DNA of 64,000 nt from Enoplolaimus lenunculus (taxonomy: Eukaryota; Nematoda; Enoplea; Enoplida; Thoracostomopsidae), in contig JASANG010001500.1 in assembly GCA_030248215.1 (NCBI GenBank), positions 62,001-126,000 of the forward strand. Direction: 5' to 3'. Position numbers and translations under genes: made by a program. Positions 1 to 14,300 of this stretch are shown in pieces. Position 1 is the stretch's first letter, and each line of letters begins with the position of its first letter. A model generated the notes under the pieces. It was given only the letters and a program-made list of their open reading frames with translations. It had not been told where the DNA came from and made no database searches.

Positions 1-48
1 CCACATCAGATAATTGCATATCCCCTCTCACAATTATAACATGTTTAC

Positions 49-2366
49 CTTTAACCTATAGCGTTGCCTTTGTAGCTGACTTTTGCCATCCGCCCCAACA
101 GAGCACTGTTTGCGTTGAGCAATAAACAAGGCGATGTCTTCGAGAATAAAATGTAATCGCGTGCGCGCACTTGACTGGACAATTACACCGCTGAGATCTA
201 ATGAGTCGACGTACAGACGTCCAATTACGTTGCAGTCAGATGAACTATAATTTGAGAGAAATTCCTTCATTACGTACCGTTGAATATCGTAAAATCCGTG
301 CCAGCGTTACAAAGATTATTAATATTACAAATCAATACCACACTTGGAGGACAGGATTGGTGGTAGCGATATGTCCCACCATCTAAATAACCTTTCACCA
401 ACTAGACGACTGTATTTTCATATGAGTGGAATAGCTATAAGACGTTAGTAATATAGGCTAGCAAACAAAAAACCATGACACGTACAACTATAACATCTCA
501 AACAATAATAATAAAACGTTCTTGCCCGAACAAGTGCTAAAATGATTGTTGAGTTACAAGACTTATCACCAGCAGGTAAAGAGAAAACGTTATGAGCAGT
601 GCAAGTATTTTAAGTTCACATAATATACACAATCCTTGACAAAAGCCACTAATATTAAAGAAAAACGCAAATGTAACGAAGTATACCGAGGATAGTACTG
701 ACCGTTGCTTATTTCCATGAACAAAAACATTTTAGCATCTATAACCATATCCTCAAATGCGTGTAGCACCTAGCGAGGCAACAGATAACTTCAAAGTTTG
801 CACACTTTTCGCATTTGATTTATCTTACTTATAGTCCACCTCGCTCAATGGAAAAGGTGTCACCAACCTAACAGGTGACAGGTGCTACACATATTTGAGA
901 ATACAGGCCTCACTCAAACTGAACAACCGACTGCCAACAGTGTACGTGCAACTCAGTAAACACTTGCGGCGGACAATATCCCTGAACATCCCAGTCAGCA
1001 ACATCAAAGAACGCAATCAGCTCAGTTATCCAATCGTTTTGCCACCGTTGATACAACGTTACATTGCGAACACCGATACACACAATGATTTCCTGAACAA
1101 AAATAACTATGTACGCTCTAAACAATAAAGCGATAGATTTTTATTATCGTCACCCTAGTCCATGGCCATATCCCATATTCTCAAATGCGCATAGCACGTA
1201 TAATCGGTTAGCGATCCGTTCTCAAACTGACGAGTACTACTGCATCAGGTCTTAAAATGGCACTGAAGTAACGCGTGTCAAATACGAAAAATTCGACGAA
1301 TTTCTCACCTTATCATGATAGGTACTCCACATTTTGGGAATACGTGTCCATTCAGTACCATTTCATAACAAAAACTTTGCTGCGGATAACGTGTAGCTTT
1401 AACCCGCAAGCGGTTTAAAAGTTCGCCGCCCTGAATGCATACATGGTAGTCGTATCAGCTCTATCGTTCACGTTAACAAACAGATTTGCCGCAACACATC
1501 ACTTAAACATAACCAAGTGCTTAATAAATTTGACCAACCCTTCTATAATACAACGATACCAATCCAAAACAGCTTAAGGGTGGCGTAATGCATTGTGACT
1601 ATTTTAAAGTAGTCCTGACGCATTGCACTGCATAACAAAATTTGTAAACAAAACTTTGACTTGCGGTGGCGGCTGCTCGACACGTAATGGCGACGCAACC
1701 CTAATGCTTACCTTTAACATCTCCCTCATATCACAGTTGGCTTTGAGTGCAATCGAAAAACAATCGTCATCTTTTGGTGGTTTGAATCGTAGCTCTTCAG
1801 ATGTTCTTTCAGCAACACAGACTAATCTGGCCGCAATGTCGGGGGGTGGAAAACGGTGGTTCGTATCTTCGACAGGACGGAAAAACGTCACATCCGGTTG
1901 AGCTCCGTCATATGACAAAATTTTTCCTGAAAATCATTATAATCATTTATTGGACCGGAACAACTGCAAAACTTTTATTAAAAATGAAACATGTTTGGGT
2001 CGACAAGTGAAACGGGTTATATGCACATTCCAATAACATACAGTTGCATCTGGGTCCTACACCGTTAACTAAGAATATTTCGGCTGAAAATTACCGGGCC
2101 GGTTCATGGTTTTTGCTTTGAAAAATTTCATATCAGGCTTCGGATTTCCGGGTCCGGACCAGCTCCGGGAGTTGGATTAATGTATATCCGTCAAAAAACT
2201 TACCGCTATGATTAACTGTAACGTTTTCGGTACGCAAGAAAAAGTATAACAAATTCGGGTCTCCTTCATACTGCGACACAACGGAAATTTCTAGTCGTTG
2301 GGTGTCAAAATGTAACACACTTGTGCTCGGTGCTGGTCTATCATTGATTGATAGAACATTTGTAGT
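49..2366 (-). CDS. ATG2: ATG2 exons 18-21: CAD-region segment, gene continues off the left edge
   Basis: Exon 18 covers 2366-2204. Exon 19 starts at 1926 and ends near 1655. Exon 20 (1092-914) holds WITELIAFFDVADW, then GYCPPQVFTELHVHCW, a near match to the vertebrate LIDFF...GYEPPGVITELHLHLW block of the ATG2 CAD region. Exon 21 (244-49) holds TRLHFILEDIALFI, matching human LRFILDDSALYL. Its donor at base 48 is GTAAAC in phase 0, so the coding sequence continues left of the window. The LC3-binding and WIPI-binding motifs of the family and the C-terminal domain are therefore not visible here. Confidence 0.93.
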
Positions 2367-5300
2367 CTGAAACAAGAACCATAAAATTACTTATATTAAA
2401 TGATTATTTAAACGTATATAGCAGTCAAAACTTTACGAACTCAAGCATAAGTAACCTGTGCCAGACAGAGTGCGACGGAATACCAAAAACTACCGGATCG
2501 GATACAGGATCTTATATCATAACCATAAACGCACTAATTTTGTAGCACTTCATACAATTTAGGTTTAGTTCTGTCACTTCAGTCATTTCGAACCAAACTC
2601 ATTGTGATAAACCGTAATTTTGGTCAATAATGACATTATTATAGAGAGTTATGGAATACTTGTCAGCGATAAACACCCATGTTACGTACTAATTTGCCCA
2701 CCGGAACCATAAGTATATTAGTATCTTGGCTGTTAAATCTGAACACGATTCCATTCTTTGACGAACGCATCAAACCCGATACTGGCGCGTGTCGTCGTGC
2801 ACGAGAAGAAATTTCGTCATTCTCACTCATTCCTTCGTCATCCGATATTGTGGATTCTAAAAAAAACTAAATTTTTAATTTACATAGGTTTAACAAAGAA
2901 CGCAAAGCCTTCGAAACACTATTCAGAAAACTAAAGCTTAGGTATAGTTTTGGGGTATACTCAGGCAATATGCCCACAAAAACGGTATTCTGCCAAATAA
3001 ACCACCACAACACAAGCGAAAAAACTCAAGCGTAAGATGTATACGCTGCCGGGCAGGGCGGAAAGTACTTTTTGATGCACGCCTCTTCAAAAAGATATTT
3101 GGTCATATGCCATCTCTGCTTTCAGCTGCAACGCCTTCATTTCCCTGTAGCTACATCCATCCGCCCCATCCTATATCGTCCTTTCTTACTCCTACAGGCT
3201 TACTGCACTGTTGCACTAGAACCTCTACAAAGCGTAAAAATATATTTGACTGCAATCGTATTTACATCATAACAAGTACCTTCCATAGCTCGGCGATTAT
3301 CTGACTTGCATAACGAATATTTTGTTTGTTGTGGCAAATTTGTATACGTTGATAAAAAGTTGACATGTATGCTCGTGTTGTCACCGTGTGCCAATTGCCC
3401 TTCATTTCGACCCACATTTGTAGTAAAACAGTACGGTGCAGTTGGTTCCCACATCGCTAGGTCATTCACTATTCTAAAACAACAAAGACACGTGCATGAG
3501 TTTTATGTTAATTATTCGAACATGTTTACTAAGCCTGAGAATAAAGATAAGCGCAAGCTTAAGCGTAATCCTAATCTAAGCCTAAGCACCAAAGTCTTTA
3601 GTGCTCACAGTCTACCTGCCTATCACGTGGCAGTACACCAAAAATTAATATAAGCAAACAAAGTGTAAAGCATAATAATCTTACTACAGATTACTTCAAA
3701 GGCCTGCGTGGAAGGAGACAACGTCGCTTAAAAGTATTAAATGACCGCATTGGTACACTCTGACAATTCATATCATTGCCCATTGCTTCATCTTTTGCGT
3801 TGATTAATTGGCTAAACCTACCAAGCAACAAGGGATGACGAAACCCTTGTCTAGTGCACGACTAACCACGAAAAAAGTCATCCGCTACATTAAATTTTTT
3901 GACTTTTTAGCTGATGCCTTGGCCCACTTAAAATAAAAGGTGCCACAGATTAAACGACTTACACAATATTAGGTGTACACCGACCACGTAAATCGGTGTG
4001 TCAAATTTAGCACACCAGATACGAGTTCTCGAACTTTAATTAATAAAATCCAACAAGCCAAACATATAGACAAAGATAAACTACAATTCACTCCTAAAAA
4101 CTAAGTTAATTATATCAAGAGTGGATGATCACTCTTTATAACAAGACTGTGCAACTGGGTACATTCTGTGTAAGAATGTACCAGCACGCGTCGTTGCATT
4201 TTTGTTCGACCCCCACCCCTTCAATCAGGGGGGGTTTAAGCAATAGATTAACAGTAAAGTATGCTTCAGTATACCTACCCCCCCTTTAAACAAGGGGGGG
4301 TTACAATTTGCTCCTAGCATTACTACGATATAAAACTGCATACAGACCCCCCTAAACAAGGGGGGGGAAGGCCAAAAACGCAACGCATGCCGGGTACATT
4401 CTTTAGTTGCACACTCTTGTTATAAAGAGTGATCATCCACTCTTGATTATATCAATGTGCGACCATACCGATTATACAAAAGTTCATAAAAATCTTTCGT
4501 AGGGATCCACGCGTTAAATTTTGGCATAGACAAGACTATTGTGAATGCTGAATTTGACTCGCAATTGTGAGAAAATTCAATCAACTCATCTCGATCACCA
4601 ATAATCAACAACTGAAATGCATAAGTAAACAGAGGTTACTTAGATAAAACGTTGGTATTAATTATAACCCTTCAGAAGTAGCTGAAAGGATACCATCACA
4701 CTCCAATAGCTGTGTAATGTGCGTCGTTACTGTAACACATGCGTATAGAAAGTACAACTATAACCGGGAGTCTGCTGCGTATATAGCTGTTGGCTGTTAC
4801 ATTTATTTAGCGATAAATTATTTGGCACCATAGTAAAACGTAGAAATAAAGCTATGGTGCTCAATGTTAATAAACTTATAGCATTTAACAATTTTTGAAA
4901 GACAAGTTAAATATAGAAAATAGGTATGGCGCAACGGGCTCGATAAAAGTGTCAGCACCAATCAACACTTGCTCATTCAAAAAAGGCACCGAACTATCAA
5001 TATTCAATTTCAACCACCATATTCATCGTGTACATATAAAGTTGGCTTAATATTATTGCAAAAAGCTGCGTTCGACATCAACCTAAATTCGTTTTAACAT
5101 GTACGTATTCTATTAACCACTGACATCAAATATCTTTATACCGCATTTCGGAACCGGATATGTTTTTGGCCGGATATTAATATGGAGCAAGAATTCCAGT
5201 TACATCTCTAACAAGACTTCACAAAATCGCTCCCTCACCTTTTCGTTCTCGTGCATCACTATACGTTTTGAAAATGGCCCAGGCTCTGTGCTTTGTAGAT

Positions 5301-8300
5301 CGATTTTGAACCCGTTTACGTAAGTTGATGCTCCCCCAACATCGTCCAGCGACATGCCACCAGCACCCCCGGCCCCACCATTTGATCCTCCTAGGCCAGT
5401 GTCGGCCATTAACGGTGGTCCAATCAAACTGGGTTCATCCAAAAGTAACGATGGTTTCACCAGATTCCACTGCAGTTTAACTCTGAACATCAAGCATAAA
5501 TAACATTGGTAATGTGTATAAGTACACGTCGGGTTTTGTAAGTTCAATTTCGCAATTACATTCCTCAATCATGAGACGGCGCAAGCCCATAGGGCCGAAT
5601 AACTACAACTATAAAATTTTCAATGCTTACGAAAATATTTTCCAAATCTTATAAAAAGTTCAGGATGTCGGTAGTTTGCATCATATTTCAATCTTAGAGG
5701 AAGTCACATCCCAAAATGTAGCTAAGATACCCAACTAATTTGCAAATGGGGCGCGGCTGCAAATAATATAAACTGCGATAAGATTGCTGTAGCGCACAAA
5801 CTTTCAAAAAGAAAAAAATTGCCAACATCGCACCAGGCGCCACACATAGTAAATACGCGCCCTATGACTATCAGAGGGGCTTGAAACTATTTTTACTGTT
5901 GTAATTAATACCTTCCGGCGTCGTCTGGCAGAGCACTTGAATTGTCAATTGACACCGAATAATAATTCGCAAACGAAATTTTTTTTGACTTACGGCGCCG
6001 AACTTCGCCTTAAATCCTCCACAAAATAAAATTTAAATATAAATGAAAACCGGCGCGTACAGCCTAAACTAAACAAGCAAACATACTTGCATTGCTCGCC
6101 GTCTTTCCACATCCCGCACAAAAATCGGACAGTGCTGCCAAGTTCCAATTGTTCAGGCAAATTACAAAAAGACCCTAAAACATCATAATATGGCACATCA
6201 AAGTTACAAATATGAAATGTTTCCCAATTTTTTGTATTTTACTAGATCTTTTGTTTAAATTTGTCATTTCGAAGCTTACAGGTGACGCTGCCCCATGCTT
6301 GAGTGGGGGATTTGGTCGAGTGGGAGATTTGACCAAGTGGGGCGGGCCCCCGACGAGCGAAACGCTACTTATCAGCGGCTATTGATTTGGTTCTTAAATA
6401 CTCCGTGACTGCCACCAGTTTTAAATCAAAACACACGCATCAATTATTAACAATAAAATAAACCTGCTTCTACACAAATTGCAGTGTTGCACGTACAAAA
6501 CACCAAATTGCAGTATTGCACGTACAAAACACCAAATTGCAGTATTGCACGTACAAAACACCAAATTGCAGTATTGCACGTACAAAACACCAAATTGCAG
6601 TATTGCACGTACAAAACACCAAATTGCAGTATTGCACGTACAAAACACCAAATTGCAGTATTGCACGTACAAAACACCAAATTGCAGTATTGCACGTACA
6701 AAACACCAAATTGCAGTATTGCACGTACAAAACACCAAATTGCAGTATTGCACGTACAAAACACCAATTAGAAAAAAGCAAATCTCTACATACAACTATC
6801 GTTAACTATTTTTGACATTTACGTACGTGATAACCGGTGAAACGAAACATCGTTCACCACAGCCCACCTGTAACTGTTCGCGATTTAAGAGTTAAGCTGC
6901 CAAACGTAGCAATTTCATGGTTTAATCGCAACGAAAGTTTACATTCCGACAATTTCAACTGCAAATAATCATCGCGAAGGCGTTTTAACATCCACTGAGT
7001 ACGCTCTTCGAGTTTCCGCAAATCCGCAATTGGAAATCTATAAAAATTTGACATTTGGTTCCAACGTGGTAGGCAATGTGGTTTGCAGTACGTTAGGTCT
7101 ACAACCGTTTTATCCTCTTCCGTTTTTGTACGGAGAGGCTTCCCCAAAGCCGAATCGGGGTTAAAATCTGGAGGCATTTGATGAGTGGCGGCCGTGAATA
7201 TCCTACGTTTCACCTGCTGGGACGTATACTTGCGTTATAATCTAGGCTTTCAGGTCAAGGTGTACATTACGCATATGTTATATGATTTTCCCCAGTCCGA
7301 AAAAAGGAAAGAGCATCAACCTGGTACAAACCAAAAATGGGGAGACTTGGTTATGTGGGCTCCCAACAAAGACAGCGCATCCGCTAAAATTTTTAATGGT
7401 CGAATTCGTGTTTGTGGGGCTACAGGCCATTAGTGTAGTTACAAATAACTAATGGCATGCTACGAAATTAGACGGAGATGTAGCTGAATGTATTCTTTTA
7501 TAAAACATACCAGTATCTTGGAAAAGAAGCCTATTCAGCGCTTACCTGTACTACTTTGACTAGATACCGGAATTTTTTAACTGAAACCGGATGTTAACCG
7601 GATATCGCATATAAATCCCTGTACAATTGGAAGTATTTGAGTTGCGTGGAAGTAAATGTTTACTAAATTAAAATTAATCATTTTGAATTTTTTTATTTGA
7701 CATCAGTGTACAAACTTGTGGCACTTGATTTGCCTGGAAAAGCAACTGCTGTAACATGTCAATCCCCACTCATAAAAAGTAATTTTATAATAATCTTCAC
7801 CACAACCGTCAATATCCGGCATCTTTTAGCTTCATACAGCATACCATAGCCATATGACAGATTTTGCCTGATATTAAACCGAACAGGATATCCGGTAGCT
7901 CTCTGGCTTTAACAACACATTAGTTTTTATAAACAAATTACGTACCTCAGATTCAGTGTCCAACTATGCGCTTCGACTGACAACATTGGGCAACTTTCGT
8001 CGTCTTTAAACGAATCCAACGGAGCAAATATATCATTGTTGAGGCCCTGAAAATCAAAACCGCTGGTATTAATCTGTGCGCTCGGTTTGTTTCAGCCTGA
8101 CTTAAAAATAAGGTCGAACATTAAAAAATAAAATTACGATGCATTGCACAACCGAGACAAAAATTTTATGTTTTTGGCAAAGCTCTTTATCGGAATGTTT
8201 GATATGTCACATAATTTAATAAAACGCAAAAAAGGCATTTCAAAACACTGTCATTAGTAAAATTTTGAATTAACTGTCCGTAGTCGCTTTTGGGGTATGG

Positions 8301-11300
8301 AACCGGTGATACTTTCAATGAATACGAACGTGCAAATAGAAATCAGCAATAGGCGAGAATACAACGCCAAACCAACACCAACACTGGGAAGCTTTGACAG
8401 GTTTTAAATACATGGTCGCAGACAAAAATTGCTCAAATTATGATAATTTCTCGGTTTATTTATCGGTTTATTTAAACTATCGCACTGCGATTTCAATCAA
8501 TATTGAGTGTTCTAAGTTTAAGCCACAAAACATTCATAATAATGACTTCAGGTCAACAAGGGGATAGTCAAATTGCGTCGGCTAGACAGTTCTCCATTCA
8601 AAGTACCAAAAATGCATGCACGGACACAGAAGTATGCCGTAATCTAGCTTGCGTCTGCTGTCGCGGTTCTATAACAACGCTTCCATTGTCTACTTTCAAA
8701 TCCCGGTTATAACTCGTGCTACAAGCGATTGATTGATTGAAATTTAATACTGCAGCCGAGGTTATGATCACAGCACCCATAAGCTGTTCAAACAAATAGC
8801 ATCAGCTAGCAATTGCAAGCAAGAGCTGACCAACCGCATTCAGAGCAGCAGTCTGCAGTCTGCAACGTGACTGCACATAGTTCAGTTCGTTACTGTCACT
8901 GTATTCCCAGTCAGGGATATGCGGTCACGGAAATTTAAACTCTCTCTTAATGCTTTTTTCGAAAGTTTTTTGCTTTTATACTTTTATGTATTTTTACAGG
9001 TTTTTTGTGCTTTTAGAATATCTCCTCGTAATTATTGCGTAGTATGAAATGCCATAATTTCACAGAAAAATTTTATTCATCAGCCATCACTTACTTCAAC
9101 AATCCAGCCATACTTTTGCTGAATCCTCGACTTCTGATCTCGGGTCCAAACCATCGAGACTTAAACACGCGAGACGGAGACCCCCAAACCCGGCCCTCCC
9201 AACCTCACACCAGCGGAAACTCACATCCCTGTTCCCAGCACACCAGTCACTCACCGGCACATTTTTAACACCGTACAAGTCGTCGTTTTGCTGCTTAAAC
9301 ACTGGTCGACACGCGAATATACCATAAATGCGATCGAACAAACTTATATCGATTTCGGTCGTGGCCCGATTCATTTGTAACTTTAGCGTTGGAGCCTAAA
9401 GTTACTCTTATAGATGATGAATTACTTTGCTATTAGTACGACCGCAAACTGCGCGCTACAGAAAAAACGCGGTAAAGGTTGCGAGACTGTTTAACCATAC
9501 TGCAGGTGTGTCTGAAGCAGGGTACAGGTGTGTCTGAAGCAGGGTACGCCCGGACTTGATTTCCATCCGGATTCGAAACATTTACGAAGATTAACTTAAT
9601 ACTCCTTTTTTGAGGAGAGTCACTATTGAATGAGACAAAAACTCTCATCAACGAATTGATATTGATATCAATGGAAACTGACCAAAGCATAATCATGTGC
9701 ACTCTAGCTGTTTTGCAAAAAGAGGTTGCAAAAAGCGATCAACAATCATAAAAGTGGAATCGAAACTTCCAGCCCGGGGCCAAAACTTCGAGTCGAACGC
9801 TGGTCTAAGGCTGGTGAGCGGCGCTAACTTTAAAATCATGGTTGATTTCGTTAGATTTCGCAATTCACCGCGGGCAATTCATAGAATAATAATTAAACGT
9901 ACCGCAATATTAAGCATAGAAAAGTTTTCCGTTTCAATGAAACTTCCTAGGCATGAAGAAAACAAACCTGGGATTTACTGTATGTCAATACGCATTTATT
10001 TTCTCAATACATATTGTGTAACGAAAATAACCATCAGTCAGTACCTACGAAGAACTGCTATTAACCTTATTCTGCGTATTACAGGAATAATCAAACTTTA
10101 ATGCAGGAATACGCTCGTCTGGCGCTTCAACAAACGACAGCAACTAAAAAATCAAAGCATAAACAAGTTTAAAGACACAATGAACGCTTTACAACTAACA
10201 CCATAACAAAACGAACATAAATCTTTATGAGTAAAAATCAAGCATCAAAATTTCTCCCAAAAGAGGCAAAATTGTATTACACTATGAACGTTTTTTCACA
10301 AAGTAACAAACATAAAATTACCGAGGAGGGGTGGAGAGAAATCTTGAGTGGGGAGGGTTGAACCGTCGGAAAAATCTTAAATGGGGGCGGCTTTTGGTAG
10401 TTAACGACCAACCCCCCCAGTAGCAAAGCGAACAACCAGTGGTACATGAATATTGCTCATGCAAAAATGCCGTTAAATGATCCCGGAAGTAAATATGGTA
10501 TAGTGTAAGCTAGTACAAAGTTAGTTAAAGTATAACAATGCCCCTGGGTGAACCTGCCACCATGTTCCCCCCTCGATTAAACCTGGACCTTAACAAAAGA
10601 TGGAAAGAGAGTGTCCTGTACAGTAATGGTGCCTTGAATCAGTTGAGCGTGAACCATCCCCGGATTATTCGCGGGAAATCCTAACGAGGCCTCACATACA
10701 TAACAGCTAAGAGAGGCAGACCCAATATGCTTACCGGAGTGAACGAGCTTTTTTCTCCTGGTTCGGAAGCTGTCTGTACATTACTTAAGTATTCCCTTAG
10801 GTCAGCATGAGTCGCCAATATGGAAATTTCGGTAGCAATCACAGATTTATTCGAATTCTGCAGAGACCGTTGTTCGTTAAAATCTACAGTAACCGGTGCA
10901 GCAATGAGCCTAAAATCAACAACATTGCTGCACTCTGCTGCACCCGTAATAATAAGATTTTTTATTGAGTCCAATAATTGAATCAGCAAACACCAATAAG
11001 TGATATATGTGTGAATACGACGCGAAACCGCATGCGGTGGAGAGCAAGATTGTTGCATCGTTTTTCTAAATCTATCCAGTATAATCAAAACATACCCTAT
11101 AAAGCGCTGCAATGAAAACCCTACGTTGGCGTTATTGTTCTAAGTTAATTATTACTGTTCTAATAAACAAAAACGTTTCGTTGCGCACTTACTGTAAGTG
11201 ATCCTGAGGAAAGCATTTAATTAAACAGCGACGAACTTCTAGGAAATTTCCAATCGACACCTTTACACCCGCTACGAAATCCTATAAATTAAGTACATTT

Positions 11301-14300
11301 GCAAATCTGATTTGAGGAAATACTCCACTACTTGAAACTTGTATGTATTTTAAAACAAAAAATGTCCTTAAAATGTACTAAAAAGTAATCAGAGACCGTA
11401 AAATAAAAACTAATTAGACCATAAATTAATAATTTAAATAACTCTAAACACAAAACTACAAGACCTTTATTATTTTAACTTTGAGAATCTGCAGCGTAAA
11501 AATACAGAGTTGCAATTCACCACAAACATTAGAGCCATATTATTTTCGAACGTGTAAACTGGCATTAGGTTTACCAGAATTTTTAATGTCTAAAGCTACA
11601 AAATTACTAACTAAATACACTATTAATTAAGGCGGTCTTAGTCTTATACTTATTGATAATTTAATATCATGCGGCACCAACCGTCACCGTGCTTCATCTT
11701 GCAACGTGGTGCCCTAATTACCTACCGGCACCGTACATTAATAAGCGCATGACGCTGCAAGGTAAAAGACTGCTCCGCAGGACAAGCACAGCACGACTCT
11801 TCGAAAACACTTGGCTTTATATTTTATTCGAAGTCTTTAAAAATTTGGCTAAATCTGTAGAAATTTAAACAATGTAGTAAATTTTTAGCCAAATTAGAAC
11901 TAATCTACAACAAGCCATTTTGCCTCACAGACAAATTGTTGTCACCGCGATCCAATATGGATGGCAGAGGTCATGTTCGGAACCACAACAAAATATTGCC
12001 TGAATCTATTAAAGCGATTCCAGAAACGCTGTAAAATTTAGAAAATGGTTGATTTCTAGGTTATTTAAATTAAGGAAAAACAAATTTCATTTTTTGCTCA
12101 AACAATTTTCGGATACATTCGCTGAACAACACCAGGAGCCAACCTATAGTTTTCATTTTATTTCTGATAAACAGACTTGTGAAAATCAGTTGTTTATTCT
12201 AACATATGCGTTTTTTGCTATTATTTTTTACGAGAAAAAACGCGTCAACATGATTTTTATATTCTTTATAATAATATAATTTATCATCTTGATGACATAT
12301 AAGCAGTTACGTTACGTTTGAGATCAGACTTTTAATTTAGTATGTTTAATTTTTTTGTTACGTAGCATTAATTGCATGAATGATATAGAGTGTAAACTTA
12401 ATTAAAACCGGAGCTGCAAAAATGGACACCAAGTTTTAAATGTCGATGCTTCATATTTCTAGGTTGCCAGTTTTGTTTAATAATCATTTAAGTAAGATTA
12501 AATGGGAAAGTAGAAATATGGGATCTCTACCAACTGTTTGTCATCACTCTTCGTTAGATTAAGCTTACACTTGCAAATACTTTGTGAACTGTATCCACAT
12601 TGCACGTGCCAAAAATTCTAGTTAAAAATTTGTAATAAGAATTTCACTGAAAACATTCTGCGGTATTTATAACGCATGAGCCTTTGAACTACACCGCTAG
12701 CGAAGGCGGTGACAATAAGCTATATCTATTAAAAGTGCCATTTCGACTCGTGAAAAGTACGTGGTCCCTCGAATAGTAAGACCGTGCTTCTAAACTTTAA
12801 GTTCAGCCAAAGGCAAATATTTTTGAAAAATGCTAAATGTTAAAATTAAAGTATGATAAGAATTTGAGAACTCTGATAAAAGATGCAACTCAAAGAAGAT
12901 TTAGCCAATTTGGATACGGAAGTTAATTAATCTTAGCCAATTATAAATTTTAGAAGTCATGGCTATTGGATAAGCAATTGGCTAAAAAATAATAGAAAGC
13001 ATACCTTGAAAAACGTCTCCGCCTCTCTAGTCAGTTGTGCCACGTTATTCTCAAGACTTGTAATCGACGCATCTGCATAGGCAAAATGGTCTCGGCAAGC
13101 AAGGGCCATCGAAATTCCAGTCAGCTGACATTTAACATGGGTCGTATCTGGATTGTCTAGAGAACTTTTCCCTGAAAGTCACGGCACAACAGAATAAGCG
13201 CCGAAACACAAATGAGCTTTCTAGTGTACATTAACTTGCAGAATTAGGGCAATAGATGCTAGGGCCAGGGTGCAACCGGAATTACAATTTACGAAACTGG
13301 ATCCGGAATTTGAAAAAAGTTACCGGAAAATGAAAAATACATGCCACCAAAAATCGTTTAAGTCTTCTTTTTTGCAATATTATTGGTGAATTAACCCTAG
13401 TTGGAGATAGGAATTCACCTTATCTGCTGTATTTTAGATTTTCATAATTCACAGAAGCGCAATCTACCTTCGATGGTTTATTTTCGGCGATTGTTAAGGT
13501 TTATATATATACTATACGAATAAAATCTATTTAATTTTTATCGTCATTTTTAATAAAAAATATTTTAATTTCCACCAACAAAAATTTAATACGGGAACTT
13601 ACCGGAAGGTTAAAGAATGCCGGAACCGAAACCCGCATTCCGGTCGCACCCTGGCTAGGGCTAGCCTAATTAACGTCTATAATTTTATAAGTATGACTGT
13701 ATCTAGAACAAAACGAAGTAAGATGTTTTCAACCCAAATATCAAAGTAATCCCAATCGGCGAGTGATCTCGGTTCAGAAACACGACTAACACTGCAAACT
13801 GGAAAACTGATACTAAGAATAAGCTTTAGGGTAGCGCTACACTTGTCGCGCGGCGACTGACAACACCGGATAACATTAAAATTTTTGAAAAGTGTAGCGC
13901 CGCGTTTAGTCTTATTAAAATGTTTACATGTCGTTCGGATTTCCTGCTGAAGAATTTAAGTTAGGTTTCAGCTTAAAATTGATTTTTCGTTATTAGATAT
14001 TTTCAGAGTTCATTACTTACATATTTCATTACTCACAATGCATTGTGCTTCCAAGACAGCTATCGTTGCATTACTAGATGGACAGCTTCCTCATTGGCAC
14101 CCTGACTTAGAAGACCTTATGCTAATCACTAATTTTACGATGACAAGCTCCCAAAATTTCAAAATACCAGACTACCATCAGCCATCATTTTTGCCACTAT
14201 ACATACTCCTAATGGTTACCTTCTCGATGCCGAGTAAACCATTCAGAATGACTATCTGAACGACCAGATATCACGTCATGATCTCTTTGATGTCGCAACA

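Noticed and set aside
6476-6770. CRISPR-like appearance of 29-base repeats
   Set aside because: Repeats are directly adjacent with no spacers, and the genome is eukaryotic.
6421-6815. Six overlapping open frames on both strands that could suggest a repeat protein
   Set aside because: Fully explained by a stop-free 29-base minisatellite within an ATG2 intron.
8598-8795. 65-codon minus-strand frame in the ATG2 intron, considered as an ATG2 exon
   Set aside because: It does not resemble ATG2, and exons 10 and 11 already join in phase 0 without it.
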